Shown here: positions 35,761 through 48,048 of the stretch, piece by piece
Layout: the number at the start of each line of letters is the position of its first letter
Numbering within the stretch: position 1 is the stretch's first letter
From: Sweltsa coloradensis
Taxonomy: Eukaryota; Arthropoda; Insecta; Plecoptera; Chloroperlidae
Length of the DNA: 64,000 nucleotides
NCBI GenBank assembly: GCA_024449915.1
Contig: JAMZAV010000160.1
Coordinates: forward strand, 744,001 to 808,000
Direction: 5' to 3'
The notes under the pieces: model-generated
Database searches by the model: none
Told to the model about the DNA's origin: nothing
The model's input: only the letters and a program-made list of their open reading frames with translations
Program-made: the position numbers and the translations under genes

Positions 35761-36180
35761 AAAAAATTAAAAATGGTTAGGCTACATATTTTGAGACCTA
35801 AAATAATGAAAAAAAGGTCGGCCTATATTCGGTACTATACGGTAGATTCCAAAAAATTGGAATCGATCATTGTGATCTAAGAATCGATTCGGAATCTATT
35901 CCCAAGAAAAAACTTTTTAATTGTACGCGCACTTATTTTGGTGGTCATTTTCCATGGAACACGTGATAGGCGGAGATATTCCCGCGGTCTTTTTCCGCGT
36001 CGAGTGGGTGGGTCGGGCGATGCGCGGGAGTTGTATTGCGGGTGGCCTATGTTCAGGCGTTATTTCAAATGCAAGAGCACGGAAATAATGCGAGTGTTGT
36101 TTTTGTGATTGTATTTTCAAAAAAAAACATCACGCTATATACGGTCCGATACGGTAGGCCTACTCAAGCCTGATTTAAAC

Positions 36181-36619
36181 GGTTCAATGTTTCCTTCAAT
36201 CCCTTGATTTCAAGGGTTGCATTCAAGACCCATTGAAGAAAACATTAAAGGGCTATTTACACTGTGCTATACTGTGCAACTATTTAGGCCTACATGGTTC
36301 AATATTGAATCTATAGTCAGTAGTCACAGCCATTTAAAAATGACACCAACCATATCAACACAACTATGTCCAGCCCTTACTTTTATCTCACTCTACAGTA
36401 CCTCCCATGGCTGAAGCAGCGACGTCACGATAACAATGAATTCTGATAACAATGAAATGAACTCTGATTGTCTTTTTTGCTACAACCTTGAAAAGAATAG
36501 GATATAAATCTAAATGACTGGCATTCAATGGGCTTAATTCAAGACCTTGAACCGTCTAATGGGCAAAAATCCTTGAATTCAACCCTTGAAATCAAGGGTT
36601 TGAAGGAAACATTTAGACC
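36181..36619. mobile_element. 439-bp TIR element, GGTTCAATGTTT family
   Basis: ggttcaatgtttccttcaat, cccttgatttcaagggtt and attcaag at the left are mirrored by aacccttgaaatcaagggtt, tgaaggaaacatttagacc at the right. Arms exceed 45 bp. Related ends are seen at 17206-17380 and 63057-63225. Confidence 0.8.
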
Positions 36620-36629
36620 AATGACTTAC

Positions 36630-36718
36630 CTACCTGTCTAGAGAATCCTCCTCGTTAACTAGCGACGCCAACGACGCCAAGCAATGACACTGAAGGGTCT
36701 TATAGTTTCCTCGAACTC
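36630..36718 (-). other. candidate minus-strand exon 2 (probably noncoding)
   Basis: Minus-strand acceptor gtgtgtttcactttcag precedes GAGTTCGAGGAAACTATAAG. A perfect donor gtaagt follows 36630, with an alternative gtaggt four bases earlier in the transcript direction. It lies next to the end of the TIR element at 36181-36619. Confidence 0.3.
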
Positions 36719-37100
36719 CTGAAAGTGAAACACACAGAGTTATAAACAATTCTAACTGAGCTAGGCTCTATAGTTGTTCCAAATAAACCTTCCTGATGTT
36801 TGCAACATAGGTCTGTTTAATTGAGCTAGGGCCTATACCTATACGTGTTTACTGCTTATAAATCACCCTCAGGAAACACAAGGCTCCACCAGATAATATA
36901 AAAAAAAGACAATTAAACCTGTAAGGGTGCAAAAAGGCAAAAAGACGGCTTTTATTAGTTTTGTCCAGGCCAGTGGCTAAAACTGGCCAAAACTCAGAAA
37001 GATTACATATTGCAATTTATCATCAGTTTTTAGAACTAGATATATCACGTGAATCTTAATAGACTTCAGGTAAATTTTATTCTACACACTTGTATACCTA

Positions 37101-37222
37101 AGTTGATACTCTGCACTCTGCAGGCTATACGCGTTTCCAAGCAAAGATAGATGGCAGCACTAAAACGCAACATGTCGGACCGATCGGTGATAGAGGCGAG
37201 CTGCTTACGGCGAGCGCTGTAT
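37101..37222. repeat. inverted repeat, left arm
   Basis: ctatacgcgtttccaagcaa, ag and the following cggaccgatcggtgatag block are the inverse of 39041-39140 with gaps. The arms are 1.8 kb apart and may be ends of one element or two copies in opposite orientation. Confidence 0.65.
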
Positions 37223-39040
37223 ATTCAGTTAGGTTCAACTTGATTTTTGTTACATTTCTGATCATTTGCGAAAACATTGTTGATTAATGTCATATCGTCC
37301 GCGTATTTTATAAGTAAAATTCGTAAGTTTCGGGGATCGGCTTTATTAAAAACGGGAATTTAATGGCATTTTAAATTACAACAAATAATTGAGATTATTT
37401 GATGAACAAACCACACTGTTAAACTATTAAATACAGAAACAAGTGTATCAAATAATGTTGAATGGTGAAGATCGATGATATTTTGCCAAGAAAATGTTGC
37501 CCACCAATTCTAATAATTTCAATAATTATTTACTTGATATAGGTGGGACCAGATAAGGTGTCCCACGTCAAGGTCAAGCGAGAGCACGGACACCAACGTT
37601 GACAATTTACACACAATGGGCATAAGGTAGGGCCTACCGTATTTGGTCATGTTATCGTGATATGTTATCACATAAATCAACATTTTATAAGCTATGAATA
37701 AAGTAGTTCGTCCCACAGAGTCAGTATTTTAGCGAAATAATGATTTTAAGTAATCACGATTTCGAAAGTTTTTTTGCCTTGTTGGTAATGGTGTGTCCAA
37801 AGTTCCAGCTGTTTATAATGCCAACCTCGCCAGATGTGATGTCAATGTTTAGGAGCATCAAAATGTCTAGATTTAATTCGTACACTTCATAAATACTTTA
37901 TTTTTAGGATATATTGGGCAGGCCTTGGCTTTGAAATAGTCGTGTTTTTCTCCGAAAGCAGTTTTAGAGACCGTTATTTTATTTACTTTTTGCCGATCCT
38001 GTGGCCATAGTGCGTGGACGACAGTGCTGCGATCCCTCGGCGAGTGACAGCTTATCTGGTTCCACCTATATCTAAAAATCAGAAGAGCTTCTAGCAAATT
38101 ATACCCCTACACTTGTTTTGTACGTTTTCTACATCGTTTTTCAATGTAAACGCAATCGGAATAGGCCTATATATTTTTCTACTATACACTTAGGACTACC
38201 GTTTTTTTTTTTTTTTTTTTTTTAAATAACCATTTTATTAAAAGTAGGCCTATTGAATAGCTGATGGCCTATTTTTATTATTATTTTGTATGTCAATAAT
38301 GGCATGACGCGTCATTCTGCAGAGAGCTTTAAAATCCTGTAGGTCATATCATTATACTTATTCTATTGTAATAATATAAATCGTATTTATTATGATATTA
38401 TGTATAGCCTAATATTATGTAATAAATGAACAATGACAGTAAACGGTATATGTAGGCCTATACATTAATTATATAAGGTAGAAAAGGAGTTGGGACAGTT
38501 GTGCATAAGCCCTAATACAATTATTATTATTTTTGTTATCGTTTTGTTGTTATTATTATGACTTTATTTATATTAAATTATCATAATAAAACTAAAGAAG
38601 TATATCTCAATTAAAAGTGCCATAAGAAGCGAGCGATACTGTATGTGTGTGTTGTGTTTACTATGAGTTGTGAACATTCTTGACGGTTTGAATTTGATTT
38701 AGTAGGCCTTTATCGTACCCTGTTAACCTATATATTTAGTATATAGCTTATAAATACCAATGATTTATTATGATATTACAATTAGAGAATTGTAATAATA
38801 TGGATACAAATGCCATCCTCGGTGTCTTATGGGCGCAGGTCTGAATATAGTAATATTATTCTGGTGAACAATGGTCTCGAATCCCGCATATTGGAGAGCG
38901 ATTTTATCCTTTTGGTGCACCCCCATGCTTTTGATTATCATCAATCAACAACATTTTGGGAGAGCAACGACAATGTACCTGTGATTGTACATATTTATAA
39001 GTGACAAACACGGAATGACATGTGTTCTTCAGATAAGTAC

Positions 39041-39140
39041 ATAGCGCGCTCCTCCGACTATCACTGATCGGACAGTTGCATTTTTCGCCACCAGGTAGCA
39101 ACCCCTTTGCTTGGAAACGCGTATACTGCGTATCAGTTAA
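39041..39140. repeat. inverted repeat, right arm
   Basis: gactatcactgatcggacag, then ttgcttggaaacgcgtatac, mirror the arm at 37101-37222. Confidence 0.65.
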
Positions 39141-40928
39141 GAATGTCGCTGCAGAATTATCGCAGTACTGCCACCCTCGCATGGCCACCTGTTCAGGAAA
39201 AATAACACAGAACCATTCTCTAAAACGGTTCGTAAAATAAGGTAAAACTGTAAAACGGCATCAAACTTCTTCTGAAAATGTGTACGCCTTTTAGGTAACG
39301 ATTATGTAAAACTGGAATATATTAACGGTCATGCTAAGCTCATTACGTGAAGGCGTGATCTCACAATCCATCCGTTGGGGTTTGCAGCAGAAACGCGGTA
39401 AATTTGAAATCAATAATGCCAACACAAGAACAGAAATCAAATTTTTAAACCAATTCAAAATCCAATAATTTTCATCAGTTTTTGCCTTTTTTCCTCATCT
39501 TTTCTTGTCTTTCTCTCTTGTTCTGTTGAAGGTGGTTAAAACCGCCTAAAATGAGTTTTTACCAGGCTGGTTAAAACCGGTTTATATCATAGGCCTAGGG
39601 TATAATATAATACGGTAATACCTATATCAAACTTTTTTGCAAATGTTAGTTTAAGGATAAGTTAATAACATCCCTTAATGCCAAATTTTTATCTACCTCC
39701 CCATTGGTGATATATGACCTTGAATATATCGATTTTGAGAATTTTCCCCACTTTGGGAATTTTTTTACCCTCAAGGGGAGTATAAAATATGGAGTGTTTA
39801 TATTTTTTCTAATAAGTGTGAGGGTCAAGTAAAAGGATATACAAAAATAATTTTGTTATTTACAACCCTTACCCAGAAATCAAATTTTGAAAATGGGAAA
39901 AAACTCAATGCATAAGTAACAAAAATTATAGTATTTGAAAGAACAGGCTTTAGGGAGTAAAATACTATGCCTACAGTTAAAAAAGTTCTGTACTGTATAT
40001 CCATTAAAGAATGGTTCAATATTACGCAATATAGGCCCTATAAAAGTGTCAAAAATGGTTGGAATTTCACGAAACTGAGAAGGTAAACAAGTCTCAGATC
40101 TCCATTTTCTCGACAGTAGTTGTTGGTGCACACCCTTCAGTTGTCACTCTCTCGTCGTTCACATGAACTTTAGTTTAGGTACATTTCTCCACTCTTCGGC
40201 AGATGGCGCACGCCTGCTTGTTCTTGCATCTAGCTGACCCAGATTCCGGAGAGTGGAGGGTGTCTTTGTGTCTGTCAACAACCCCCGACAGACAAGTGCG
40301 GACTCTCGAGGCTCACGTTACGGCCACACGCACGGTTTCACGGCTCGCTACGGCCAACTGTACACTACGTACATAATTTTAGTTTACCTAATTGTTAGTT
40401 GTTTCGTGTTATTCATATACTTGTGTACTACTGTGCTACATATCAGTCAATAATATTCAGTTCGTTAAGCTTCACCAATCAAGTGATTTACCCACCTATG
40501 GATGTACTAATTAGTTCGTAATTTATTCCTGGTCCTCCGATATTTATAAGTTAAGTTTTAAGTTTTATTTTAAGTATTTTATGATTAGAAAGCCACTTGG
40601 GCCCAAACAGTAGTGAATTATGTGGGAAGTCGATAGGTCGATATCGATCAAAATGCGATTGTAGTGGTGCGTGGTGCAGCCTGTATGTGGCAAGTGCTTC
40701 GAACTACGTTGAGCGTCTGTCACCTGTCAATAAAATAGGTTTCTAAGCCTACTTAGTGAAACCTTGTAAACGTGATTCGAGTTTTTAACCGAATTTGTTG
40801 ATTGCCCGTGTCACGGGCAACTAACTATGAATTATGCCCCGGGCAACTCGGGCATAGGAATTTTTTAGCCCTGTAATCCGAGGCCTACACATAAAAATAA
40901 CCTAAAACAATAAGCCAGGCTCACTCAC
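39141..40928. other. unassigned sequence
   Basis: No recognisable gene. A small hairpin of tgcccgtgtcacgggcaact and related cccgggcaactcgggca words lies at about 40803-40855. Confidence 0.3.
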
Positions 40929-41122
40929 CAGGCTCAACGTAAGAGGCAGACGAGTGAGAAGGTCTTGTCTGGAATCTTGAAACAAGTGCACAGCTCAGAC
41001 GGTTGAGTGGTCAAGGTGATTAATTTGTAGACTTTGAGAGACCCAGGGTAGGCTTAGGAAGTGTAGAGATAAGGTAACTCTTGTGTCAACGTTGTCTTGA
41101 TGGTCTTTCGTTCACCTCAGTC
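40929..41122 (-). other. candidate minus-strand exon 1 (probably noncoding)
   Basis: Minus-strand acceptor ctgttttacatttcag precedes GACTGAGGTGAACGAAAGAC, and the donor gtgagtga follows 40929. All three frames hold stops, so it is untranslated or noncoding. Confidence 0.3.
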
Positions 41123-42584
41123 CTGAAATGTAAAACAGCACTTTAAAATGGTGGTAAAATGGTATAAATACTGTATTTATACGAGTACTAAGCCTCGGGT
41201 AGGCAGAGGCTAGCATTTAATTTAAAATTATGATGTTCAATAAGTGGGGTGTCCCGAGTCGAGTCCGATTCCTAGTCTTAAGTACGGTAAGACCTAGATT
41301 TTAACATTCGAGCAAGATCGATCAGAAATGAGAATTCCTGTGAATGTTTGAATTTCGATGCGAGATCGAGCAAATATCGAGATTGAGCGATCAACATATG
41401 AAAAATGAAAAAGGTTCAGTGTCCTCCACCAAAATTAAGCACTTTTAGAAAATGATCGGTCTAACTTGTTAGTACCTGTGTTTGTGTAGGCTCCAAAAGT
41501 GATAACAAAATAACATTTCATTTATTAAAAAGAAGGAAAAAAAACAATATACAGGGTTCCCACTTTTTGTTTAGAATCAATTTCCCTGACTTTTCCAGTT
41601 TTTCCAGGTTTAGTTTCACTTAATTCCAGGTGTGATACACGCCCAAAAATAGCTTGCCGGGAACGCAGCACCCTCTCGATAGGCTCTACAATTTATTTCC
41701 CCGTACTTCATCAGGGCGGAACTTCGTTTCATGGGCAACTTTTTTAGAAAGTTCCTTAAAACGTTCCAGTTACAATTAAGTAGTCATTTTGTATTTAGCA
41801 CCACTTTTCAGTAATCGTTGGTAAGCAACCTTGCCATTAAATATAATTTATAATTTTCATATCATATGTAAGCCCCATCATCATGATTCATTACCCTACC
41901 GCTCACCGTGCTCTTTGACAGCCGTACGCATGCTTGCAAGTTGCACGGCAGTCGCATGGCAGTCGCATTAAACAAACTTAAAAATAAAAGGGAACTTTTA
42001 AAAGGAACTTGAACTTTTTAGAGGTAAGGGTGTAAAAACGAACTTGAACTTGATAAAAGTTCTTTTTTTAATTGATGAACTGAATCTTTTACAAGTTCCT
42101 TTTCAAAAGGAACTTCCCCAAGTATGCCAACAAACTGTAATCATGTTGGCCTTACAATACAATACCTACAATAGTTTCATTTCCATGTAGGCCTAGGATA
42201 CAGAAATGAACTTGAACTAGGGTTACCATATGTACGGAAGGTGAATGTAGGACAAAGTAAGGATGGAGGTTTGCCAACTGAACGGGGTCTGGGGCGAAGC
42301 CCCAGCCGCCGGAGTCGATTTTTTTTTAGGATCTTATATTGTTTGAGGAAGGGCTTAAAACACATTTCAGAGTTATTGTTTGATCAAAGCAGCCCATCTG
42401 TTTATTCGAAATTGTGCAATTGTTATACACTGTTACACAAATTAAATACATTCATACGTACACCGACCACTGAATGATGGTTGAGGAAGGATATTATTGT
42501 TATTTATTAGTCTTTACTCATCAGTATAGTCATACCATACACTAATTATCAATTTATTTTTGATTTTTTTTCTCGGCTCTTTAA

Positions 42585-44608
42585 AGGGATCGTTCACCTC
42601 TTATGTAAAGGGTTACACAAACATCTATTTACCTATGAAGACTCCATTTACAACAAATTATTGACCAAAAATAATCATAGTAATGCTAAATTAATTGTTA
42701 AATGTGCAAAGAAATTTTGTTCATCTTCCCCACTTATCAGTCGTGGGCCCGTGGCAACAGTGCACGAGTAGCGGCCGGCAGAGTGTCAAGTGTCAAGGTG
42801 AGCTGCGTCATCTTATTGGGCTATCACTTAGCACGCGACACAAGCTTTGAAGGAGGGTGGGGGATAAGACATTGATACTCTGTTTAAATTAGGTCGAAAC
42901 AAAACACATGTGCATCCCCAACCCGGCTGAGATGGATATGGTAATTTCTGGATTGATTTACATAACATGTAGGCCTACATCTGTTATTCACACAAAGCAA
43001 AATACAAAGTTTGCGACGTAAAATTAAAATCAATTAATCGTACGACGCCTATACAATCTTGTAATCTCGTGATGAAGCACAGCAGTCATGTCACTGTTTA
43101 CAATAGAATAAGCAGGAGCAGGTGAATAACGTACCAATAGGGTGCACTTTCAGTCTTATCTTGAGTCTTGACGATGACTATTTTTGTGTAGGCCTATTTG
43201 GAATGATCATATTTCCTTTAAAACATTTCATTTTATTTATTTTCTTGTCTTGTCTCTACGCTAGGTATGGCCATTCCATTAGCACAAGTATCGAGTGATT
43301 ATTACAAAATTATGAAATTCTGCTGTTACGACAATCGACTTGTTAGATATACGCAAGTGTCCCCCCCCCCCCCGGGCTGCCAGTCGAAAGATAAATATTT
43401 AATGCTGATGCACTATGCCAGTATTCTTTGTCTGTTGCTGATGACGGTGATTTTTATCTATGTTTATGTTTGGAATGGTTCTAATATATTATGTGCCAGC
43501 CTGCATGATGCATCTACTCGAAAAACGATAAGCTATTAGGAAGAGTAAACAAATACTGCCCGAAAACCTTATGCATACTTTTCACATTGAAATGTACACA
43601 TATTACTATTAGTAATATTTAGTATTAGTATTAGTATGATAATACTAGTAATAATGAGGTGAGGTATGTATGTACAGTCAGTGTCACTGATATAATATTG
43701 TTTATCTTTTTACGGTGCATTAAAATAGATAGTACAAGCGTAACACGCGAGACTTATTCGGGAGGTCCCCGGTTCGAATGTTCGATACTTACCAAGTGCT
43801 GGCAACAATGACATTTTACGTTTTTACGAAAACTGACGCTATCCCATAGCTACTTTATTAGCAGTATGTTTTTCAAAATAAGTGTTGTTGCCCAGTGTTA
43901 TGTATTAGGGCTGGGCAAAAAATCGATATTTCGATATGATGTCGATAATTGGAAAAAATTTTGATATCGATATTTGATTTCATATCGAAATATCGAAATT
44001 TACACAATGCTAAATTTAGAAATTTTGGTGGAGGTGCCAGGTAGGTAGTCTAAATTAAATTACCCTGGCTGGTGCATTTGCTGGAGGTGCCGGGTCATAA
44101 AACGCGATTGTGAGATCGTAAATAGGTCTATGGTGACACCTTATCAACCCTATTTGGCCAAAATTATGAAAAATAACACTCTAAAAAAAAAAATTGAAAA
44201 AAAAAATTTGAATTTTTTTTTTCTTTTTTTTTTACTAACAATTACATTTTGATATATCGATATCATATCAAAATTTTTCGTGTGATATCGATAATTGAAT
44301 GATATGTCATAGCCCAGCCCTATTATGTATTGTTGGTGATTGTGAACGCGGGTCTTCCGCTTTGGTTTTAGTAGAACAGACTATTTCGACAGATAGACCG
44401 GGACCTGCCTCGCGCGTTACACGCCGCTAGTGGATGTGCTGTGTTGCAACACCTCGCCAGCTTCAGAACAGTGACGTCACTGTTCTTGAGCGCGGCGATG
44501 AATTTAAAGACCCCTATTGACGTAGGTCGGGAAATATACACAAACTACTTAGTGTTTATGTTTCTATTTGATATTAAGACTAATTTGTTAAAGAGGTGAA
44601 CGGACGCT
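42585..44608. mobile_element. 2.0-kb piggyBac-like element
   Basis: agggatcgttcacctc and gaggtgaacggacgct termini (4 mismatches in 16) are flanked by TTAA on both sides (42581-42584, 44609-44612), the piggyBac target. A 90-codon frame at 43267-43539 has a hydrophobic segment (LCLLLMTVIFIYVYVW) but no transposase features. Inner inverted words gcgtaacacgcgag (about 43738) and gcgcgttacacgcc (about 44415) suggest a further inner element. Confidence 0.8.
43906..44322. mobile_element. 417-bp hAT-type MITE with atcgatat subterminal repeats
   Basis: TAGGGCTGGGC and GCCCAGCCCTA termini lie inside the exact 8-bp direct repeat ttatgtat (43898-43905, 44323-44330). Subterminal atcgatatttcgatatg words mirror each other. 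It is inserted in the piggyBac-like element. Confidence 0.93.
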
Positions 44609-45794
44609 TTAAGCACACGTCCATATACCATACGAAATCTGAGAAATAACGAAAAACAAGTAAAGTCAGGTGTTGCTTGTGCGCTCTTTTGTTGTGTTAT
44701 CGCATTCGTCAATCTTGACAATTCCTTTCCCAGCCAGTGTACTATACACACTAAAAACATCATACTGCGAGGCATGGCATTCACGTGCAGCACTGAAGGA
44801 TCAATGTTTGTGAGATGTCTAAGACTTAGAGGCTACGTACGCCGCTACTTGCGTGGGCTGTAATAAGAAACCTAAACTACCCGAATTTAAATAAAACAAT
44901 AGGCCTACCCTAGAGTACATTCAAAGCTCGAGTGGCGGGCGGCAACATGCATCAAACAATATTTTCTTTGAAATACTGCGAAGAACGTGACCCGCAAAAA
45001 ATTAACTCTTATGTAATTTAATTAGGCCTAATAAATTTACGTTTTTCGAAGATTTTTTCAATGATTTCGTTTTTTCCGGAAAAGTGGACATTTCACTACT
45101 TTTGCGAAATTCCTGGAGGACATATTTTCAAGTCGAAAAAAGAGGACATGTCCGGGATTTCCCGGAGGTCTGGTAACCCTAACTTGAACAAACAAACATG
45201 CCCAGGGTAGGGTTACCATAATTTAAACTCAAGGTACAGGGACAAATCTTGCCAGTCAAAAACAGCATGGGGGTCGCCGCAGGCGATATTTTTTTAAAAC
45301 TAGGTAGACTTTTAGAGTGCGTTTTGAGCGTTTCAGAAAAAAAAATACCTGACTGAATGAATGAAAATATTGTCGTAAGTCTAGTGCAGAACCCAGAAAA
45401 CCACCAAAAATGCATTGCATTTTGCAATGTGTTGTATTGCATGCAATGTATTGGCGGGACGCGGCACTTAAAATAAATATCGTGACTGTCCCGCTGAAAG
45501 CGGGATGTAAGATAAGATAAGATAATTTATTGGGTTTTTGTTAGGCCTAGGCCTACATGTAGTACTTAAAGTGTTTGACAATAATTAATATATTGTGTTA
45601 CCCATGTTTTTGGCCAGAATTAGTTTGGCCCTAGTCTAACTAAACCTTATAGTTAATTTAATATAATATGTACATGAAAATATATATTTAAGTGCTTAGT
45701 AGGCCTATATACTTAATTCTAAATAGTTTAGGTTTGTGCTAGTTTATGAATCTATGGTAAGAAGGTAAGAGGTAAGTAAAATTATAGTACATAT

Positions 45795-45816
45795 AATAAT
45801 AATAATAATAATAATC

Positions 45817-45857
<41 letters not shown>

Positions 45858-45988
45858 TTAAGGCTTTCGCGGCCCGGTAAATAATTAACACAATTAACTG
45901 GTCGGGACATTTCGCCACGTCGATTCTGCTGCGTCAAAAGCAATAAAAGCAGAAACTACGCGGCGAAATGTCCCGACCAGTTAATTGT

Positions 45989-46070
<82 letters not shown>

Positions 46071-46071
46071 T
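45795..46071. repeat. (AAT)n microsatellite interrupted by a hairpin
   Basis: Pure aataat repeats at 45797-45856 and 45989-46071 flank ~130 bases that contain a long inverted repeat. Confidence 0.95.
45890..45988. repeat. 31-bp-arm hairpin inside the microsatellite
   Basis: acaattaactggtcgggaca (45890) with tttcgccacgt is mirrored by acgcggcgaaatgtcccgac with cagttaattgt (to 45988), 30 of 31 matching, loop about 37 bases. It is preceded by aaggctttcgcggcccggta. Confidence 0.88.
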
Positions 46072-47702
46072 GAATATGAAACAATACTTAGTTTAAATAT
46101 TTGATTAGGCCCCTATTACTTAATTTAATTCTAGAGCTAGGTAGTGTTTTTAGTTTTACCGTGCTCATTTGTGTAGGTATTCATTTAAGGTAGGTACAGT
46201 ATTGTTCTTTAGAAAATCTGTGAGTCTTTTTTTGAATATATTTGTAGAGTTTGATGTCTTTATTTTTTCTGGAAGCTTATTGTACCGGTATATTTGAATT
46301 TTTATGTATTTTGAGTTTAATTGTCCCTTTTTTGTTTTATACCGGTAGTGATTTTGTTCTTGTTCGGAGTTGTGTCGTGTCATGTGTTGGTGTGTTTGGT
46401 TTCGTGTTTGAATGGTGTGTATATTTTTCCTAATGTGAAGTGCTGCTTCGTATGTGTACCTATAAACTGTATAGGGAGAGTATTTTTAATTGGGTGAAGA
46501 TGGGTTTGCATGGTGTTTTTGGATTTGCTTTTACTATCGTTCGTACTGCTCTCTTTTGGATTATGAAAATTTGTTGCGATAATGGCGAGGTACCCTAGGT
46601 ACCCTAGGTAGGCCTAGGCCCAGTGTTGGGTAAGTTCTTATTTAAAATGAACTTTCTAAAAGTTCAGTTCACAGAAAGTTCAAGTTCTTTTAAAACCAAA
46701 AATTTTGAAAAGTTCAAGTTTGTCTAAAATATGAACTAGGTAAGTTCTTTTAAAAGTTCTTTTGTAAAAAAATCACTATTATATTAATCGCTGGCGTAAA
46801 ATGAAGAAAAACACTAGGAAAAACAAGGGTGTGCGAGTATCACTTTTTCAAGTCGAGTTGAGTTCGAGTAGGGCTACTAAACTATTCGCGAGTTTGAGTC
46901 GAGTTCGAGTAGTAAACAAATATCTTCAAATCTATGTTGTTTTTGTATTTATGTAGGCCCTATGTATATGTATGCAATCTTATTACCAAATTAATATTAT
47001 GCTTCAATGCATTAGCATAGCCTTTGCACCATTACCGGTACTATCTATTTTAGAAGGTACAACCGTACAAGCTAGTTAAATTCAATTCTGACTACACTTA
47101 CACAAGTGCATTTAATTACCGGTAAATCAATTAATATAATGCTAGACACCCAGGAAAACTATTCACAGATGTTGTTTTCGGTAACAAAATGTTTGGAATT
47201 GATTTACGATAATAATATGTAATATGAACAATACGACTTGCAGATTGAATTTCAAAACTATATTATTACGCACACAAAGCACGGAGATGGGCATCATATT
47301 AGCCAAAGAAGTTGCATTAATTATGAAATTCGAGCGCTGCTGGTGGTCTAACTCTAGTAGCAAGGTTTTACGGCGGGGGGAGAGGGCGTGTCATAGATTG
47401 CGACCTTCCCCGGCTCTCTGGCACTACTTCTCGGGCTCAACTGATGGCGGTGACATCGTTTTGATGATTTGTACTACATTCTCGTTACCAGCTTGTAAAA
47501 TTACGGCAGATAACATTTTAGGCTTCCAAGATTTTTTTCCCGAATTACTTGGCGTGCATCGTTTTAACTTCGTGAATCGTTCCGTGACCTTGTCAAAATC
47601 AGCTGAACGTGCGTCAACGTAGGCCTACGGTGGAAAAATGATTTGCTATTGTTTTTAAGCGTCGACGGCGGCGAGTCGATGGCTGCTCAACGCACGGAAA
47701 GA

Positions 47703-47970
47703 ACTTTCGGTAAAAGTGCAGTAGGGCCTATAGCGAACGTGGGTATTATAGCGGCTAATACTCCACCTACAAAACCTTTAACGTCGCTGTTTTAAATCTA
47801 AAGTACCTTCTAAACCTTTAACGTCACTATTTTAAGCGAAAGTAGGTACTTTTCCGTTGAAAGTCCTTTACAGGCCTATTTAAAATAGCGACGTTAAAGG
47901 TTTTGTAGGCCTAGGTGGAGTATTAGCCATACCCACGTCCGCTATACTGCACTTTTACCGAACTTTCAAA
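47703..47970. mobile_element. ~270-bp near-palindromic MITE
   Basis: aaaagtgcagtagggcctat, agcgaacgtgggtatta and ctaatactccacctac with aaaacctttaacgtcgct are mirrored on the right by agcgacgttaaaggttttg, gtggagtattagcc and actgcactttta. Nested in the 46621-48916 element. Confidence 0.8.
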
Positions 47971-48048
47971 TGAACTTTCTAAAACTGAAAAGTTTGTTCT
48001 CGAAAAGAACTTTTAAAAGTTCAAGTTCATTCATTTAAAAAAGGAAGT

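Larger units (their letters stand above)
42218..45181. mobile_element. 2.96-kb hAT-like element, TAGGGTTACCA termini
   Basis: TAGGGTTACCATA at the left and TGGTAACCCTA at the right lie exactly inside the 8-bp direct repeat acttgaac (42210-42217, 45182-45189). It has swollen by two nested insertions (42585-44608 and, inside that, 43906-44322); without them it is ~940 bp. No transposase recognised. A second left terminus of this family starts at about 45208. Confidence 0.9.
45506..46440 (-). pseudogene. LINE RT C-terminal relic with (TTATC)n tail
   Basis: The minus frame at 46383-46165 reads TRHNSEQEQNHYRYKT, then IYRYNKLPEKIKTSNSTNIF and KKRLTDFLKN, the LP..IK...FKKRL ending of a LINE protein, then a stop. 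The 3' UTR runs to a (taagataagataa) run near 45508 that is the minus-strand tail. A microsatellite and hairpin sit in that UTR. Confidence 0.72.

Noticed and set aside
41735..42125. a further CAGTGTTGGG-type MITE
   Set aside because: The region has many ggaactt words but I could not find termini or a target duplication; it may be a decayed copy.
43740..43800. tRNA gene (ggttcgaat box B)
   Set aside because: No paired arms; its gcgtaacacgcgag word mirrors sequence near 44415, so it is part of a transposon.
47224..47622. 132-codon plus-strand frame
   Set aside because: It lies inside a composite transposon and shows no transposase or other motif; likely chance.
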